Below, in pieces: positions 1-11,200 of a stretch of DNA of 64,000 nt (positions are counted from its first letter, which is position 1; each line of letters opens with the position of its first letter). Position numbers and translations under genes: made by a program. The notes under the pieces are model-generated. The model saw only the letters and a list, made by a program, of their open reading frames with translations, had not been told where the DNA came from and did not search any database. This DNA is from Hypholoma sublateritium FD-334 SS-4 (taxonomy: Eukaryota > Basidiomycota > Agaricomycetes > Agaricales > Strophariaceae). The stretch is from contig KN817521.1 of NCBI GenBank assembly GCA_000827495.1, forward strand, positions 744,001 to 808,000. The letters are read 5' to 3'.

Positions 1-1102
1 GGTGTTGTATTTTCACTTTGACCAGAAGATTTCAAGGGTTCAAATGCAGCAGCAGCGATGTAGATACGCATTGTCACAATGAGGCCTATACCAGTTGTCA
101 GACGTTCTGGACAGTCTGTCATGACAGCCTGTATTTCGACCATGCCTATCATGTAAATCAGACGCATTATAAGAATTTTGGTCGAAATAATGAAGCATAC
201 CTAATTCTAGCAGTTTTGATATCCACCAAGATACCTCAGTCGGCAACCGCCCAAACTCTAAACCAAGAACGTTAGTTTATTCAGACGATACGTCAATCGC
301 TGGATTACATACCAAAGCCTTTTGTATTGACAAGCCGTACAATTGTATCGGTTTTCTTCTTCCGAGACGGCTTGGACGGTTGTGGTTTGAGCATTGTTGC
401 CAGAGTAATCTGCTTCTTGTCTGATTTCTTCTCCTTCGCATTATTTGCCGGCATGGCTTTACTGGGTCCGGGTACGGGTTCGTCCTCATCACGTTTAATG
501 ACAACAAGATCATTGGGTTTTATATACCCTCTGCCAGAAACATTACTCCAAGCATTGGGTACCACTATCTCACCTAAATAAGTAGGTTGAAAATCCGAGG
601 CAGGAACGCGTGGCGCGTCAACCGTCGCCTGAACAGGTGAGACGCGGCGTCTCTTTGAAACTGGAGCCGGGGTCCCAGGCGACTCCTCCCTTTTCGATTT
701 TCCGTTGAGTCTCGCGCTCGCTGTCTTCTTTCTGTGTGGAAAGCCACTTGGTTTCTCAATGATTTCAATGTCAGAATCACCGGCCTCAGAAGCTTGTCGT
801 TTTTGTGGTGTTGGGATGGTGGAAAGGGTTGTAATTTGGTCGTCGTCATCGACATCGTCGAGGAAGAGTTTTTGGATCATGGGAGACGACCGCGAAGAAG
901 ATTCTCGTGGCGTTTGTGGTATACTTGGACTCCGCCGTGGGTTGCCACCCGCGGTGGTGGGGTGATCAACAACGATGTCTGACAGGAGTTCTTCTTCGTA
1001 GGCCATATCGACATCTCGGGAACCATCGTCCTCGTCGTCAGAACCCAGAAAGAATGGATCAGGTGGAGGTTCAGTGGGTATGGATTCCTTGGGGCCAGTC
1101 AT
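1..1102 (-). CDS. rad5: Rad5/HLTF-type DNA repair helicase, N-terminal part (gene runs off the window start)
   Basis: Exons: 1102-313, 257-201, 145-<1 (partial, about 330 residues visible). The recognised family is the SWI2/SNF2 helicase and RING ubiquitin ligase that polyubiquitinates PCNA in post-replication repair; those two domains lie outside the window. What is visible is an acidic N-terminus, a Lys-rich basic stretch, then a HIRAN-type DNA 3'-end binding region (around residues 170-220, with YLGEIVVPNAW and GYIKPNDLVVI). After two splices the protein continues with FGRLPTEVSWWISKLLELG and MTDCPERLTTG, a block I recognise from fungal Rad5. The ATG at 1102 is chosen because it opens the long frame. 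The motif PDPFFLGSDDED near the start resembles an FF-type protein-interaction motif; that is inference. The gene is divergent from CCT7, with 171 bp between the two starts. Confidence 0.85.
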
Positions 1103-1273
1103 CGTCAGTCAAGGAAAGTGATTACTTATTGACGCGTTCGTGAGTCAATTACCCAAAACGCGTCCAAAAACGCGTATTGGCTAACAAACGTAAACAACCC
1201 AGAAATTGAAAGAAATCATGTCTACGCTGTGTCCAGATCGTCCAATCTTCTGAACCGCGATAGTCTACTCAAA
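1103..1273. promoter_or_regulatory. Shared divergent promoter of rad5 and CCT7
   Basis: The two start codons are only 171 bp apart on opposite strands, so both promoters and 5' leaders must lie here. I see no clear TATA box. The repeated CGCGT words near 1134-1175 resemble an MCB/MluI-type cell-cycle box, which would fit a repair gene, but this is inference. Confidence 0.45.
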
Positions 1274-3217
1274 ATGCAGCGCGGACTACCTATGGTATGT
1301 TTCTCTCCAACGAATTTATGTTGCTTCTGATCGCATCTGCCAGCAACCCACCGTTGTCTTGCTGAAAGAAGGCACAGACACGTCCCAAGGAAAACCGCAA
1401 CTATTGTCCAACATCGGAGCATGTCTTGCCATCTCAGAAACGCTCGCCAGTACTCTTGGCCCGCGAGGAATGGACAAACTCATTGTCAATGAACGTGGCG
1501 AGGCACAAATCACCAACGATGGCGCGACAATACTGAAGCTCCTAGATATCGTTCATCCCGCTGCCCGTACACTCGTCGACATCGCCCGTGCTCAAGACGC
1601 AGAAGTTGGAGATGGAACAACAAGTGTAGTGCTTCTCGCAGCCCAACTTCTGAAGGAGGTCAGAAACTTCATCGAGGAAGGTGTTAGCCCCCACATTATC
1701 ATGAAGGGCTTTAGACAAGCATGCCAATTGGTACGCGTCATTATGCAGAACGCTCCCTCACGACTTCATAATCTTGACACATAGGCTCTTGATCAAATTA
1801 AAAAACTGCAAATCACTGTTGACAGATCGGACCCCGAGTGAGCCAATGTATCTAACAAATGTATGTCTTCATTGACTGACGCTGCTACAGACGTTTCCGC
1901 TCCTTACTTCTAAAATGTGCATCGACCTCTATGTCATCAAAACTTATCCATTCAGAAAAACCTTTCTTTTCCAAGATGGTCGTTGACGCTATTGAATGCC
2001 TGGATCAAGACGACCTTGACGAGTCTCTTATCGGAGTGAAGAAGATTGCCGGTGGAGGATTACAGGATTCGCTTCTTATCAAGGGTGTCGCGTTCAAAAA
2101 GACTTTCACATACGCCGGAGCTGAGCAACAACCCAAGCACTTCGTCAACCCTCTCGTTCTTTGCTTGAACGTCGAATTGGAACTCAAGGCTGAGAAGGAT
2201 AACGCTGAAGTACGCGTTGACGCTGTGGCGGACTACCAGGCAATCGTTGACGCCGAGTGGGAAATCATCTACCGCAAGCTAGAAGCAATAGAAAAGACAG
2301 GCGCCAAAGTTGTTCTGAGCAAACTCCCTATTGGCGATCTGGCAACCCAGTGGTTTGCCGACAGAGACATATTCTGCGCAGGTCGCGTCGCTGCAGGCGA
2401 TCTCCGACGCGTTGTTCAGGCCGCAGGTGGCTCAGTGCAATCTACGTGTTCCGATATAGCTCGTGAACACCTGGGTGTCTGCGGACTATTTGAGGAACGT
2501 CAAATTGGAGGCGAAAGATACAATGTCTTCGAAGATTGCCCTAAGGCCAAAACTTGCACTCTTCTCCTTCGCGGTGGAGCGGAGCAGTTCATCGAAGAAG
2601 TAGAAAGAAGTTTGCATGATGCCCTAATGGTCGTCAAACGGGCCATTAAGAATGGAGAAGTTGTTGCGGGTGGAGGTGCCATTGAGGTAATGGTCACCTT
2701 TTCGCGTTAAAGGCTTGACTTTGACGTGTTTATCAGATGGAACTTTCTGCTTATATCCGGAAATATGCCCTCGGCATTCCAGGAAAATTGCAGTTGGTTA
2801 TCTCTGCGTTTGCTAAGGCCCTCGAGATCATCCCTCGTCAGATCTCTGACAATGCCGGACTGGATTCCACTGATATTCTCAACAAGCTGCGCATGAAGCA
2901 CGCGAACGGAGAAACATGGTTTGGTGTTGATGTCGACGGCGTTTCGGGAGTACGGGATAACATGGAAGCTTTCGTTTGGGAACCAAGCCTAGTCAAGACC
3001 AATGCTATCAGCAGTGCCACTGAGGCTGCTTGCTTAATTCTCAGCGTCGATGAGACTGTCCGCAATCCCCAGAGCGAAGCTGTGAGTTCTTCATAATCTC
3101 TACGGTGTGCTATTGCTTATTCATTGGTCTCAGCAAAACGCTGGACCTAAAGCCCCCCCTGGCACGGCGCAACGTGCATTGAGAGGCAGAGGTCGAGGAA
3201 TGGGCGGTCGGCGATAA
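1274..3217 (+). CDS. CCT7: T-complex chaperonin subunit eta (CCT7/TCP-1 eta)
   Basis: Exons: 1274-1294, 1344-1730, 1785-1837, 1891-2686, 2737-3081, 3134-3217 (561 aa, normal for the family). It is one of eight subunits of the cytosolic TRiC/CCT double ring that folds actin, tubulin and WD40 proteins using ATP. The group II chaperonin signatures are present: TLGPRGMDK near residue 45, NDGATI near 66, the catalytic GDGTT near 96-100, and GGGAIE at about 414-419. The run [17 protein letters not shown] and the N-terminal [11 protein letters not shown] identify the eta subunit. The C-terminus is a short Arg/Gly tail. The first exon encodes only seven residues (MQRGLPM). All exon joins keep frame. 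Confidence 0.95.
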
Positions 3218-4266
3218 TCATTTACCGAGGTCCGAGAGACTATCGTGTCAAGTAGGTACGAATAAGTCTAATAATACGCGACGACGAAACTTTTGGCGGG
3301 CTCAGTGAGTGCTTAATGCCGATTTCGTAGTCAAAATGAACTTCATTCGGCGGTTGCAATCTAATGTCTACAACACCGAATCAAAAACTTGAAAATAATC
3401 TTGATGACAATTCGTCGACATACCTAATGATAGGGATTGATTAATTTCCCTTCAGAGAAGACCCATGTCATTGCGAACAACATAAGTATGTAGACATCTT
3501 CGTTTACAGGACATTAGTCTATTACTTACCGCCGAAGAGTCTAAGGCTCTCAGCTTGCGGATACTATTTTGATCGGCGCTCCGTCTGTCGATAAATGCGA
3601 CATTAGAAAACTTTCGACCAACCGTCAAGAGATGTAACTCTCATCTGATATGCAAATGCAGCCTCTGATGAACTTGAACATCCCACCGCTCACCAAACTT
3701 TAACGGCAGTCTAAAGGAACAGCGGCGAGTGCTGTAATATATGTCTCTTATATCAGGCCACAGGCGATACATATAATGAACCCAAGCACTCCGAAGGGTG
3801 GCCTGACCGTTGAATGGCGCTGGTCACTTCAAATTCAAGTCGTCGAATCTCATATTCCACTATGTAATTACATGATATATCTCTTATCGCACGGAAATAG
3901 CTGCCCCACATGCCACTCCCACTCTTCGCTCGAATTTCTCCGGTTATGAATCACTTACATACGTTACATGGAGTTCAGCATTCTCGAACGGATATTTTTA
4001 GCGGATGGAGCCAGACTGGGAGGTAGCGGAGGACGGAAGCCATATGAATACACATTTTCAGCCACGGTAGTTGTGTCTGAAAGGAGACATTCGCCTTTGC
4101 TCCTTACTTATCAGGGCTGGAAGGGTTTAGCGATGTAAAGTCCTCATAATGGCGAAAGGTTTGAGCTATATTTAGCCGGGAACCCCGATATGGGTATCCA
4201 TAACCCTGATTTAGGTATATAGAACCGCTGGGAGTCTATCGCGCCATTGAAGACACTCAAGGCGCA
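3218..4266. other. Intergenic region without recognisable gene
   Basis: About 1 kb of AT-rich sequence between CCT7 and the MFS permease. No open frame longer than about 60 codons with coding character, and no tRNA or repeat was seen. The last 100 bp carry a TATA-like gagctatatttag near 4150 and would hold the permease promoter. Confidence 0.5.
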
Positions 4267-6804
4267 ATGTGCAGAATAAGCTCGCTAAAAATGGCTTATA
4301 AGAACTATGGAAGCGTGTCTTCGTACAATGAGCCACGCGGGCTATCCGAATCAACAGCGGTCCATATTCTTGACATACACAACCCAGGCATGTCGACGTT
4401 GCTGTTGAATCGCGAGAAGAAGTCGAATGACCTGAGCGCCAGCATCGACGAGAAGATTTCGGACACTGCTTCGGAGGATGAAATTCAGCCACTCGGTGTC
4501 CCCATCCAGAATGGGACTTCAGGCCCCGGATTTGGACGTTTCTGGAAGCGAGCAAAACTTGATCTAGACTCTATTGCTACACAACCTTCAGTCTTCGACG
4601 ACCCTGTCACCCTCGAGGTGTATCGGCCTCCTCCACAATTTGAGAACACGCACAGGTTCAACCCGCTGGCTCGCTGGACATGGCGAGAGGAGAAGGTTTG
4701 TATTCTCAATCCGTCTACTATTCAATTTAGCCGCTGAAACAACTTGGCTCTGCAGAAACTTGTCCGAAAAATTGATGTTAGAATTATGATCTGGGCCTTC
4801 ATCATGTTCTTCTGTTTGGAGCTGGACAGAAGTAATATATCTCAGGCTAATGCTGATAATTTCTTAAATGACCTCGGCCTCACCACAAATGACTTCAATT
4901 TGGGTACTATTGTTTTCCGTCTCTCTTTTCTCTGCGCAGGTACAGATCTCGATCTTCCTTTGGCCAAAGCATTGCATCAGCTAATAATATAAATGTCAGA
5001 ACTTCCTTCCCAGTTATTGTCAAAGCGCATCGGGCCAGATGTTTGGATACCTTGTCAGGTATACCAAATTCTCGTATATTACAGTCTTTCGGAACTGATT
5101 CGGAAATCAAGATGGTGCTTTGGAGTATCGTCGCGTGCTCTCAGTTCTGGCTAACTGGAAGAGGCACTTTCCTTGGTACTCGGTGCGTCTTGAGTTTATC
5201 TATATTCCCTGTTGCTTATTCATGAACACGACATCTTCAGATGCCTCTTGGGATTTCTTCAAGGCGGCTTTATCCCAGACGTTGTACTTTATCTGTCATA
5301 TTTCTACAACAAGAATGAATGTGAGCTGAAATTAAAAATGTCCGTCTGAACACTAATAACCAGGAAAGACAATAACAGTACCCATTAGACTCGCCTTTTT
5401 CTGGGTATCCAACTACACAGCCGATATGGCCAGTGCGTTTATAGCCACGGGGATTTTACGACTTCGTGGGGTACATGGAAAGGCAGGGTGGAGATACCTG
5501 TTTCTAATTGAAGGAGGAATTACTCTCCTGGTTGGTTTAATCTCCTTTGCGATGATGCCACCGGGTCCTACGCAAACAAAGGCATGGTATAGGCCAAAAG
5601 GGTGGTTTACTGAACGGTGAGTCGCTTAAAAAATTGTGTATGCTTCACAGCGTTGATATTGGGCCTGGATCGCAGCGAGGAAGTCATCATGGTCAACAGG
5701 TAAGATAATTGCGCTGAATCGTAAAATAGTACCGGTATGAACTCATCTATGATTGCTTAGGATCCTACGAGATGATCCAACCAAATCCAGTATGCACAAC
5801 CGCGAAGGGCTTAATATCAGAATGATATGGGAAGCCCTTAAGGACTGGAGACTCTGGCCAATCTACGCCCTCGGACTAACGCACATGGGTTTGTCAGATT
5901 GTTTCCTTCCTGCGTAGCGCCACTCACAACATCTGGCCTGCGGATAGTGCCAGTTGTTCCTCCGCAGACATATCTTACGCTCTCCCTCCGGAGCCTTGGC
6001 TTCACGACTACACAAACAAGTCTTCTGAGCATTCCATCGTTGTTTTTAGGGATGTGCCTGCTGCTTGTCATGGCCTTTGTCAGCGAGATCGTCAACACCC
6101 GCGTTGGTGCCACAATTGTCCTGCAGATATGGGCTCTCCCTCTTTTGATCGCCCTTTATACATTTAACAATACGACGTCGCAATGGGCATATTTCGCTGT
6201 TGTGTCCCTGATAGCGGGGTACCCATATGTTCATCCTATCCAAGTAGCTTGGGCGTCCAGAAATTCATATAGTGTTCGCACGAGGTTCGTGATTTGCCTG
6301 ACACCGTTGCACTCGTTGTGGTGCGATGGCTAACGAAATTCCAGGACCATTTCAGCGAGTGTGTATAATATGTTCGTACAGGCTGGGGCCATTATATCTG
6401 TGAGTCAGATACCGAATGAGTATATTGTCATTACCTTACACTTCGCAGGCGAACATTTATCGCACAGACGACAAGCCGCTATGTGAGTTATCAAACACTG
6501 TTTCAGCGTGTTATATTGGAAGAGTTAACAAATATCATCATACCAGACAAACGAGGGAATAGAGATCTTATAGGCATTTGCTCATATAACTTGTGTCTCT
6601 ATATCGGGACATATTTCTTCTATCGAACGCTCAACGCAAACAGGGAGCGCAAGTGGAAGACTATGTCCTTGAAGGTAAGCACCCTTTATTAGAGAAGAAC
6701 GGGACATTATTCATACACACAAACTTCCGCAGGAGCAACAGGAATACGTAGAGACCACCAAAGACGACGGGAATAAGCGGCTGGATTTTAGATTCGCGTA
6801 TTGA
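4267..6804 (+). CDS. MFS permease of the Dal5/allantoate (anion:cation symporter) family
   Basis: Exons: 4267-4695, 4756-4939, 5000-5058, 5112-5182, 5241-5320, 5379-5616, 5676-5699, 5761-5888, 5948-6284, 6345-6399, 6449-6482, 6547-6674, 6733-6804 (612 aa). It is a twelve-helix plasma-membrane transporter for small organic anions or vitamins; the family includes Dal5, Tna1, Fen2 and Vht1, and the substrate cannot be read from sequence. Family hallmarks are LDRSNISQANADNFLNDLG after the first helix, LPSQLLSKRIGPDVWIP, RCLLGFLQGGFIPD, FFWVSNYTADM and the C-terminal TTKDDGNKRLDFRF. The cytoplasmic N-terminus is long, about 150 residues. An in-frame ATG at 4291 is an alternative start. The acceptor at 5378 rather than the nearer AG avoids a stop and restores the conserved LPIRLAFFW. 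Confidence 0.88.
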
Positions 6805-6897
6805 GCGCCTGCGTCTTGCGTCCCCGATCTGTGATACAATTAATATCGACATTAGGATTACATTTTTAGTAAGATACATGGTTGCGGCTATTAACAA

Positions 6898-9046
6898 CTA
6901 GTTAAACAAGAGAAATGCTCGCCAGACAGGAACGACTGAGCTTTTTTGGTCGACCTCGATCCAATGCTTGTTTTTCTTGTCGAGTTCTCCGAAATCGCTA
7001 CCGACGTGACCGAAAGCACGATCCCATCCCAGGCCGATAGGCACCAGTCTACAGACGGTAGAACTGCATGACCATTTAGCTTGAATCAAAAAAGGAGGAA
7101 ACCTGCGCCGTACCTCAAGGCACATACTGTCGCATCTGGCTTCAGATCACTCTGACTGGCCCATATCCCGCTGACAAGGGCCAGATCGACGACCATCCCA
7201 CGCGTCGCCGATATGCGTGCTTGCAGATCCAGACTATCGAACCGACTTTGTCTGTATTCCTGTGGACTTGCATGAGCGCGTAGAGCAGGATTCTTTGAAT
7301 CGTAAAGGGAGAAAATTCGTCCTTTGTAGGCTTGGTAGAATTCACGCCGAGCGTTCGGGGAATCTGTCGCTAGGTATGTGGCTGGGAGGGAATGGGATGA
7401 TTCCCCTGTATGCAGACGGGTCCACGTGGCCTTGATTGCCTCCAGGTATTCCTCGAGGGGGACTTTTCTGTCGGCGTAAGAGTACGACATGCTTTTGCTG
7501 TCACCGCGTCGGATATGAGTACCTACATATAGGGAGTCCATTGAGTCCTCCTTCAAGAATTTCGATAGTTCTTCGCGGGCCAATTGTATCAACTCTTTAC
7601 TTTTCGCGTTAGGCAGGATTGCGGTCTCAAAAGACTCAAAAGCGGTGTCGAAAATGGGTTTTAGGCGATTGAGATTGCGACCATACCTGCCAATTTGTGA
7701 ATGTAAGCAGCGTAACTTGAAGCGTTGCCATAGAAGATCGATTCGCACGTACGCATTTTCGTAATGGTTGGAAAATGCATGACCAAAGTGATACTTAGCT
7801 GTTCTGGCGGTGACCACCTACCGAATAGGAGTGTGAGATTCATAGGCCCGCTGCAGAACATATGATATAGTACCCAATGTCTGCCATATATATGTAAGCC
7901 GTAGGTAGGCGATAAAATCGCAGTCAAACATACCTGGCCGTACGCGGGCACGCAACTAACTCTGTGAGGCAAAATCAAGGTCTGAGTCAAGCAATGGATT
8001 GGGAAAACAGATGGAATGCACCTTGAGGTGGTGGAGCTTTACATCCAGGTTCAGGGCCAGGTTGCAGTAGTCGAACATCCACGAAATGGTCAATCCACCT
8101 ATCGAAGGGATTGTCAGCTAAGGACCCTGACAAGCTTCAACACGTCGTACTTTCCCCGATTCCAATGGGTATCATCGACCAGGAATGTTCGATTTCTCTG
8201 AAAGTGATACTTGAGATCAGACGAGTAGGATTTAATTATGAATCGTACCTCGCGAGCCAGAGCCGCTGCTTGCGCCATAAGTGCGAGGTCCGCCGTCAGC
8301 CCAGCCGTACCGTCCAGCATGTAGACGACAGTGCTAGAGCACACTGCCTTGTCGTCGGCATGAAGAACGTCGGAAGGCGCCATCATACTTTTGTCCCAAT
8401 AATCACCATGAGCCATATATCCATTGAATATCTTTGCGCATTCTTGGCGGTATTCGAGGCCTGTTAAGGGAAACTTGGTATAGTTTTGGTACGACAGAAT
8501 ATGAGCATCGATTTGCGTGTGTATTGAATGTCCCGGAAGAATAGAGGCTGTAGCCGATGCACTGTCCGCGGTGGTACTGGGAACGGTCGTGCTGGAGGTA
8601 GCTGGTGCTTTAGCACCAATGTATTTGTGCAAGGCCTCTGGTCGCGTGAGGGAAAGGACGATGAGAATGAGGAGCACGCCGCCCATGAATATCCCAAAGG
8701 CTAGCGGAAGCCGGTCTAAGGCCTTCGACACAAACTCCGTCGGGTACACGAAGGTACGCTTGCCAAAGTTTTTGGCGGTCGTACTCTCTCGTTCCCGTGC
8801 GCTGCGCACGGAGAACCGAGCAGTGGATGATGATGCAAGCAGTGGCGCAGACTGCAGGGTCCCATGGTCGTCGTAGTCCGCATCGTTGGACTCTGAAAGG
8901 GGTACCTTAGAGAATCCTTGCTCCAGTCTACTTGTGCGCGATCCGCTATGAGGGGTTCGTGGAGTCAATTGATGGGCACTGAAAGGGTGGCCTGCTTGTG
9001 GTATTGCGGACGAATTGATATTCGTTAGTGGACGAGCTCGTGGCAT
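6898..9046 (-). CDS. Type II membrane glycosyltransferase-like protein with fucosyltransferase-type HxRRGD motif
   Basis: Exons: 9046-8151, 8098-8022, 7961-7934, 7880-7874, 7817-7753, 7686-7114, 7063-6898 (603 aa). The layout is a disordered cytoplasmic N-terminus, one membrane helix at about residues 113-137 (LAFGIFMGGVLLILIVLSL), a Ser/Thr stem, and a lumenal domain, as in Golgi glycosyltransferases. THIRRGDSK matches the HxRRGD donor-binding motif of O-fucosyl- and alpha-1,6-fucosyltransferases. Downstream VDLALVSGIW and SSTVCRLVPIGLGWDRAFG resemble the C-terminal part of this fungal family. The fucosyltransferase assignment is by motif only, and donor and acceptor are unknown. The model needs a 7-nt exon (7880-7874) to read ACPRTAR-HW-VVTARTAKYHFGHAF. 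Confidence 0.72.
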
Positions 9047-9350
9047 GGGTTCTTCACTCGTTCACTCAAGGCTTGCAGTATTCACAACGAGTAAAGTAAT
9101 GTCCGTTTAGGATGGCGTTGGAGATGGTCAAGTGTATTGCAGGATTGCTGAAACATTTTATAGAACTTGATGCGGTGGTAACAATGTTGCCTCACAGCCA
9201 CGTTGATGCAGTCTCCGGCGCCAGTAACAACTCTGATGTGTACGTATAAAATAACTAGGTGCTATGAAAATGGCTCGGTAGAATACAGGTCAAAAGCAGG
9301 CAGATGTCCATTTGAGAAGGCAGGGAGTCAAAATACGCTAATGCAGGGGC
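9047..9350. other. Intergenic region between two minus-strand genes
   Basis: About 300 bp holding the promoter of the glycosyltransferase-like gene and the 3' end of the secreted-protein gene. No other feature was seen. Confidence 0.4.
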
Positions 9351-10166
9351 TCAAACACTGCGGACGGGCAATTTAACAGGAGAAGCAGGAATGGCTGGAG
9401 TGTTTGGAGGCGCCTGAGGAGCGGCCGCAGAGGCAGATGCAGAAGAATAATCCGTGCTGGATGCCGCGGAACTGTTATCCTCCGTCGTCTGTGTAGGGTC
9501 TGCGGAGGAGGAAGACACGGAGCTGTCGCCGAAACTTGGGTCACCTCCTATATCCAATTCACCCACTAAACCATTGATAGTTGTTAGGGCTCCATTCACT
9601 AGACTTGCGACTGGGGCTGGGACTGGGACTGGGAGTGCACCTGCCATTGCACTGCCTGCGGCTGCGACTGGGATTGGGATTGGGACATCTCCGGGTGCAC
9701 GTCTCGCAATTGGTGCACCAGGAAGACTGACTAATGTGCCGAGTGCACGTCTGACTTCTTCAGCAGAGGCTTGGAGAGCAGACAAATCCCGAGAGCTGAG
9801 GCTTCGAGTGTTGCCAGGGTCACGCATGACGGCGGCGAGCATAGGTCCGACGACTGGGAGCTCCCTGACGATGCGGGTCACTTCATGACTGGAATCGACT
9901 GGGAAATATGTTAACAAGGACACTGAGAAAGTGTTTGCTCAAAACTTACTCTGTCCGACTCTTCCGTTGAAGTTATCTGATCCCTCTTCGATCCTTTCGC
10001 CCGCATGGGACGCTGATCCCGAGGGACTTGGTATCGAAGATATATGATTAGAGCTCGCGGAAGTTGTCATTTGGCTTGGGTCTCCTGCTGGCGCAGCCAG
10101 ACAAGAGGAAGACGAGGAGATGGCAAGTGTGGCCAAGAAGATAGACGAACTAGCCGGGATCTTCAT
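9351..10166 (-). CDS. Secreted protein of unknown function
   Basis: Exons: 10166-9950 and 9898-9351 (254 aa). I do not recognise the family. The chosen ATG at 10166 starts a clear signal peptide (MKIPASSSIFLATLAIS followed by a Ser-rich stretch and CLAAPAG as likely cleavage region). An in-frame ATG at 10265 would bury this peptide behind 33 residues. The mature protein is Ser-rich, then has a helical stretch (VTRIVRELPVVGPMLAAVM), a Pro/Val/Ala-rich segment with repeats such as PIPIPV and PVPVPAPV, a second short helix ending VNGLVGELDIGG-like text, and a Ser/Thr/Ala tail. Cysteines are nearly absent after the signal peptide, so it is not a typical Cys-rich effector or hydrophobin. It looks like a small secreted wall-associated or extracellular protein. 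Confidence 0.65.
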
Positions 10167-10533
10167 GTTGTGAAAGGGAGGGGTGTTCGGCTGGGTATGC
10201 GACGAGTTTGTATGATTTGAGGTACGGGATATGTTGGAGGTAAAAGCAGAAGTTAAAAGAGCCATGTTCGAGACAGACTCCTCGTTTTATATGCAGGGCA
10301 TGTTCAGGACCAGTTCGTATAGGGGTCTGCGCCTTTAGGCTGGCCTAAAAACAGTTTAGAAAGAAAGACATATGAAACTGCTACCCACCGGGTCAGTGTT
10401 CGATAGATAAGAACCTCAAATAAGGGCCTCAGATGGAAAGGGTATAAATTGTTTGTGACTATGTGGGATGTTTGGATTAGTACGTCTTCCGAAACGAGTC
10501 TGTTTGACAATTAGGCGCCTGTCGACGATTTCC
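10167..10533. other. Intergenic region
   Basis: About 370 bp carrying the promoter of the secreted protein. A TATA-like sequence (gttttatatgc) lies near 10283 on the plus reading. No additional gene is supported. Confidence 0.4.
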
Positions 10534-10825
10534 TCAGCTCCGCCTTCGACTCTGCATTTCCCAGATTTCTTCCTCTCCATATGGAGCGCCTCTTGTCCGA
10601 CGTGTGTCGCCTTGGGATTGAGCGCCAAGGACCGTGTATTCCCATAGATTAGAAAGCGAGCGGCGAAGCGGGGTACCCAGGCAGGACGAAAGGAAACACC
10701 AGAAAATGAGGGCGGTGCTACAGGACATTTAGAGCATGGAAAATATAGACTGAAAACACTTACAAAAGCAGGGCAAAGCATATTATGAGAGGCGCGAGCG
10801 AGGAGACTTTGCTTTCCGACTCCAT
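10534..10825 (-). CDS. Small single-pass membrane protein, 81 aa, unknown function
   Basis: Exons: 10825-10764 and 10717-10534, joined over a 46-nt GT-AG intron (GTAAGT donor). No frame here is convincing unspliced. After the splice the two open frames join into MESESKVSSLAPL, one strongly hydrophobic helix of about 22 residues (IICFALLFTALIFWCFLSSC), and a basic/acidic tail ending EEEIWEMQSRRRS. The downstream stop is TGA at 10534. I know no family for it. A 5' extension without ATG exists, so the ATG at 10825 is the only conventional start. It is divergent from the CDF transporter gene. The coding call rests on the clean splice, the frame and the coherent membrane helix, and it needs transcript support. 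Confidence 0.5.
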
Positions 10826-11200
10826 GACAGTGCCGCTTGTAGCTGCGCCGGTGACGGGACCAAAGATATGATGATTCGGGAGGGAAATTTGGGACGGAGA
10901 CCGAAAACTTGTGGGGGTTATCAGCGGTCGGGGCAGTGTATTCTTCCTTGCCTTCCCCAACAGCCTCTCTGTTCAATTTTGCTCTGCGTTGTATCGTCCG
11001 CGGCACTCGACGTTAGAATAATCGGTCAGTAGTTTCATTGTTTTGGGCCCAGCAACCAAGGGGCCGGACAGCCCAAGGGAGTGGTACAGCGGCAGATTAG
11101 CTTCATCAGATTCTGCTACCCACTGTTTCGGGTCGTTCCCACTTGCACCAATATTTCCCTTACAACTCGTATTCACCTCCTCTGTATCTTTTAGATCATC
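10826..11200. promoter_or_regulatory. Divergent intergenic region between the small membrane protein and the CDF gene
   Basis: 375 bp between opposite start codons. A CCAAT-like ACAACGCAG context and pyrimidine-rich stretch (cacctcctctgtatcttttag) precede the CDF start. No confirmed regulatory site was seen. Confidence 0.35.

Noticed and set aside
5361..5378. Acceptor at the first AG after the branch point in the MFS gene
   Set aside because: It would create an immediate TGA; the next AG, at 5378, restores the conserved LPIRLAFFW.
7753..7840. A 23-nt intron directly before the AKYHFGHAF block in the fucosyltransferase-like gene
   Set aside because: Such an intron is too short to splice; using the acceptor at 7818 together with the 7-nt exon gives normal intron lengths and the conserved VVTARTAKYHF.
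10416..11006. 196-codon minus-strand frame
   Set aside because: It has no ATG start, no recognisable domain, and crosses the splice signals of the better supported 81-residue gene in another frame.
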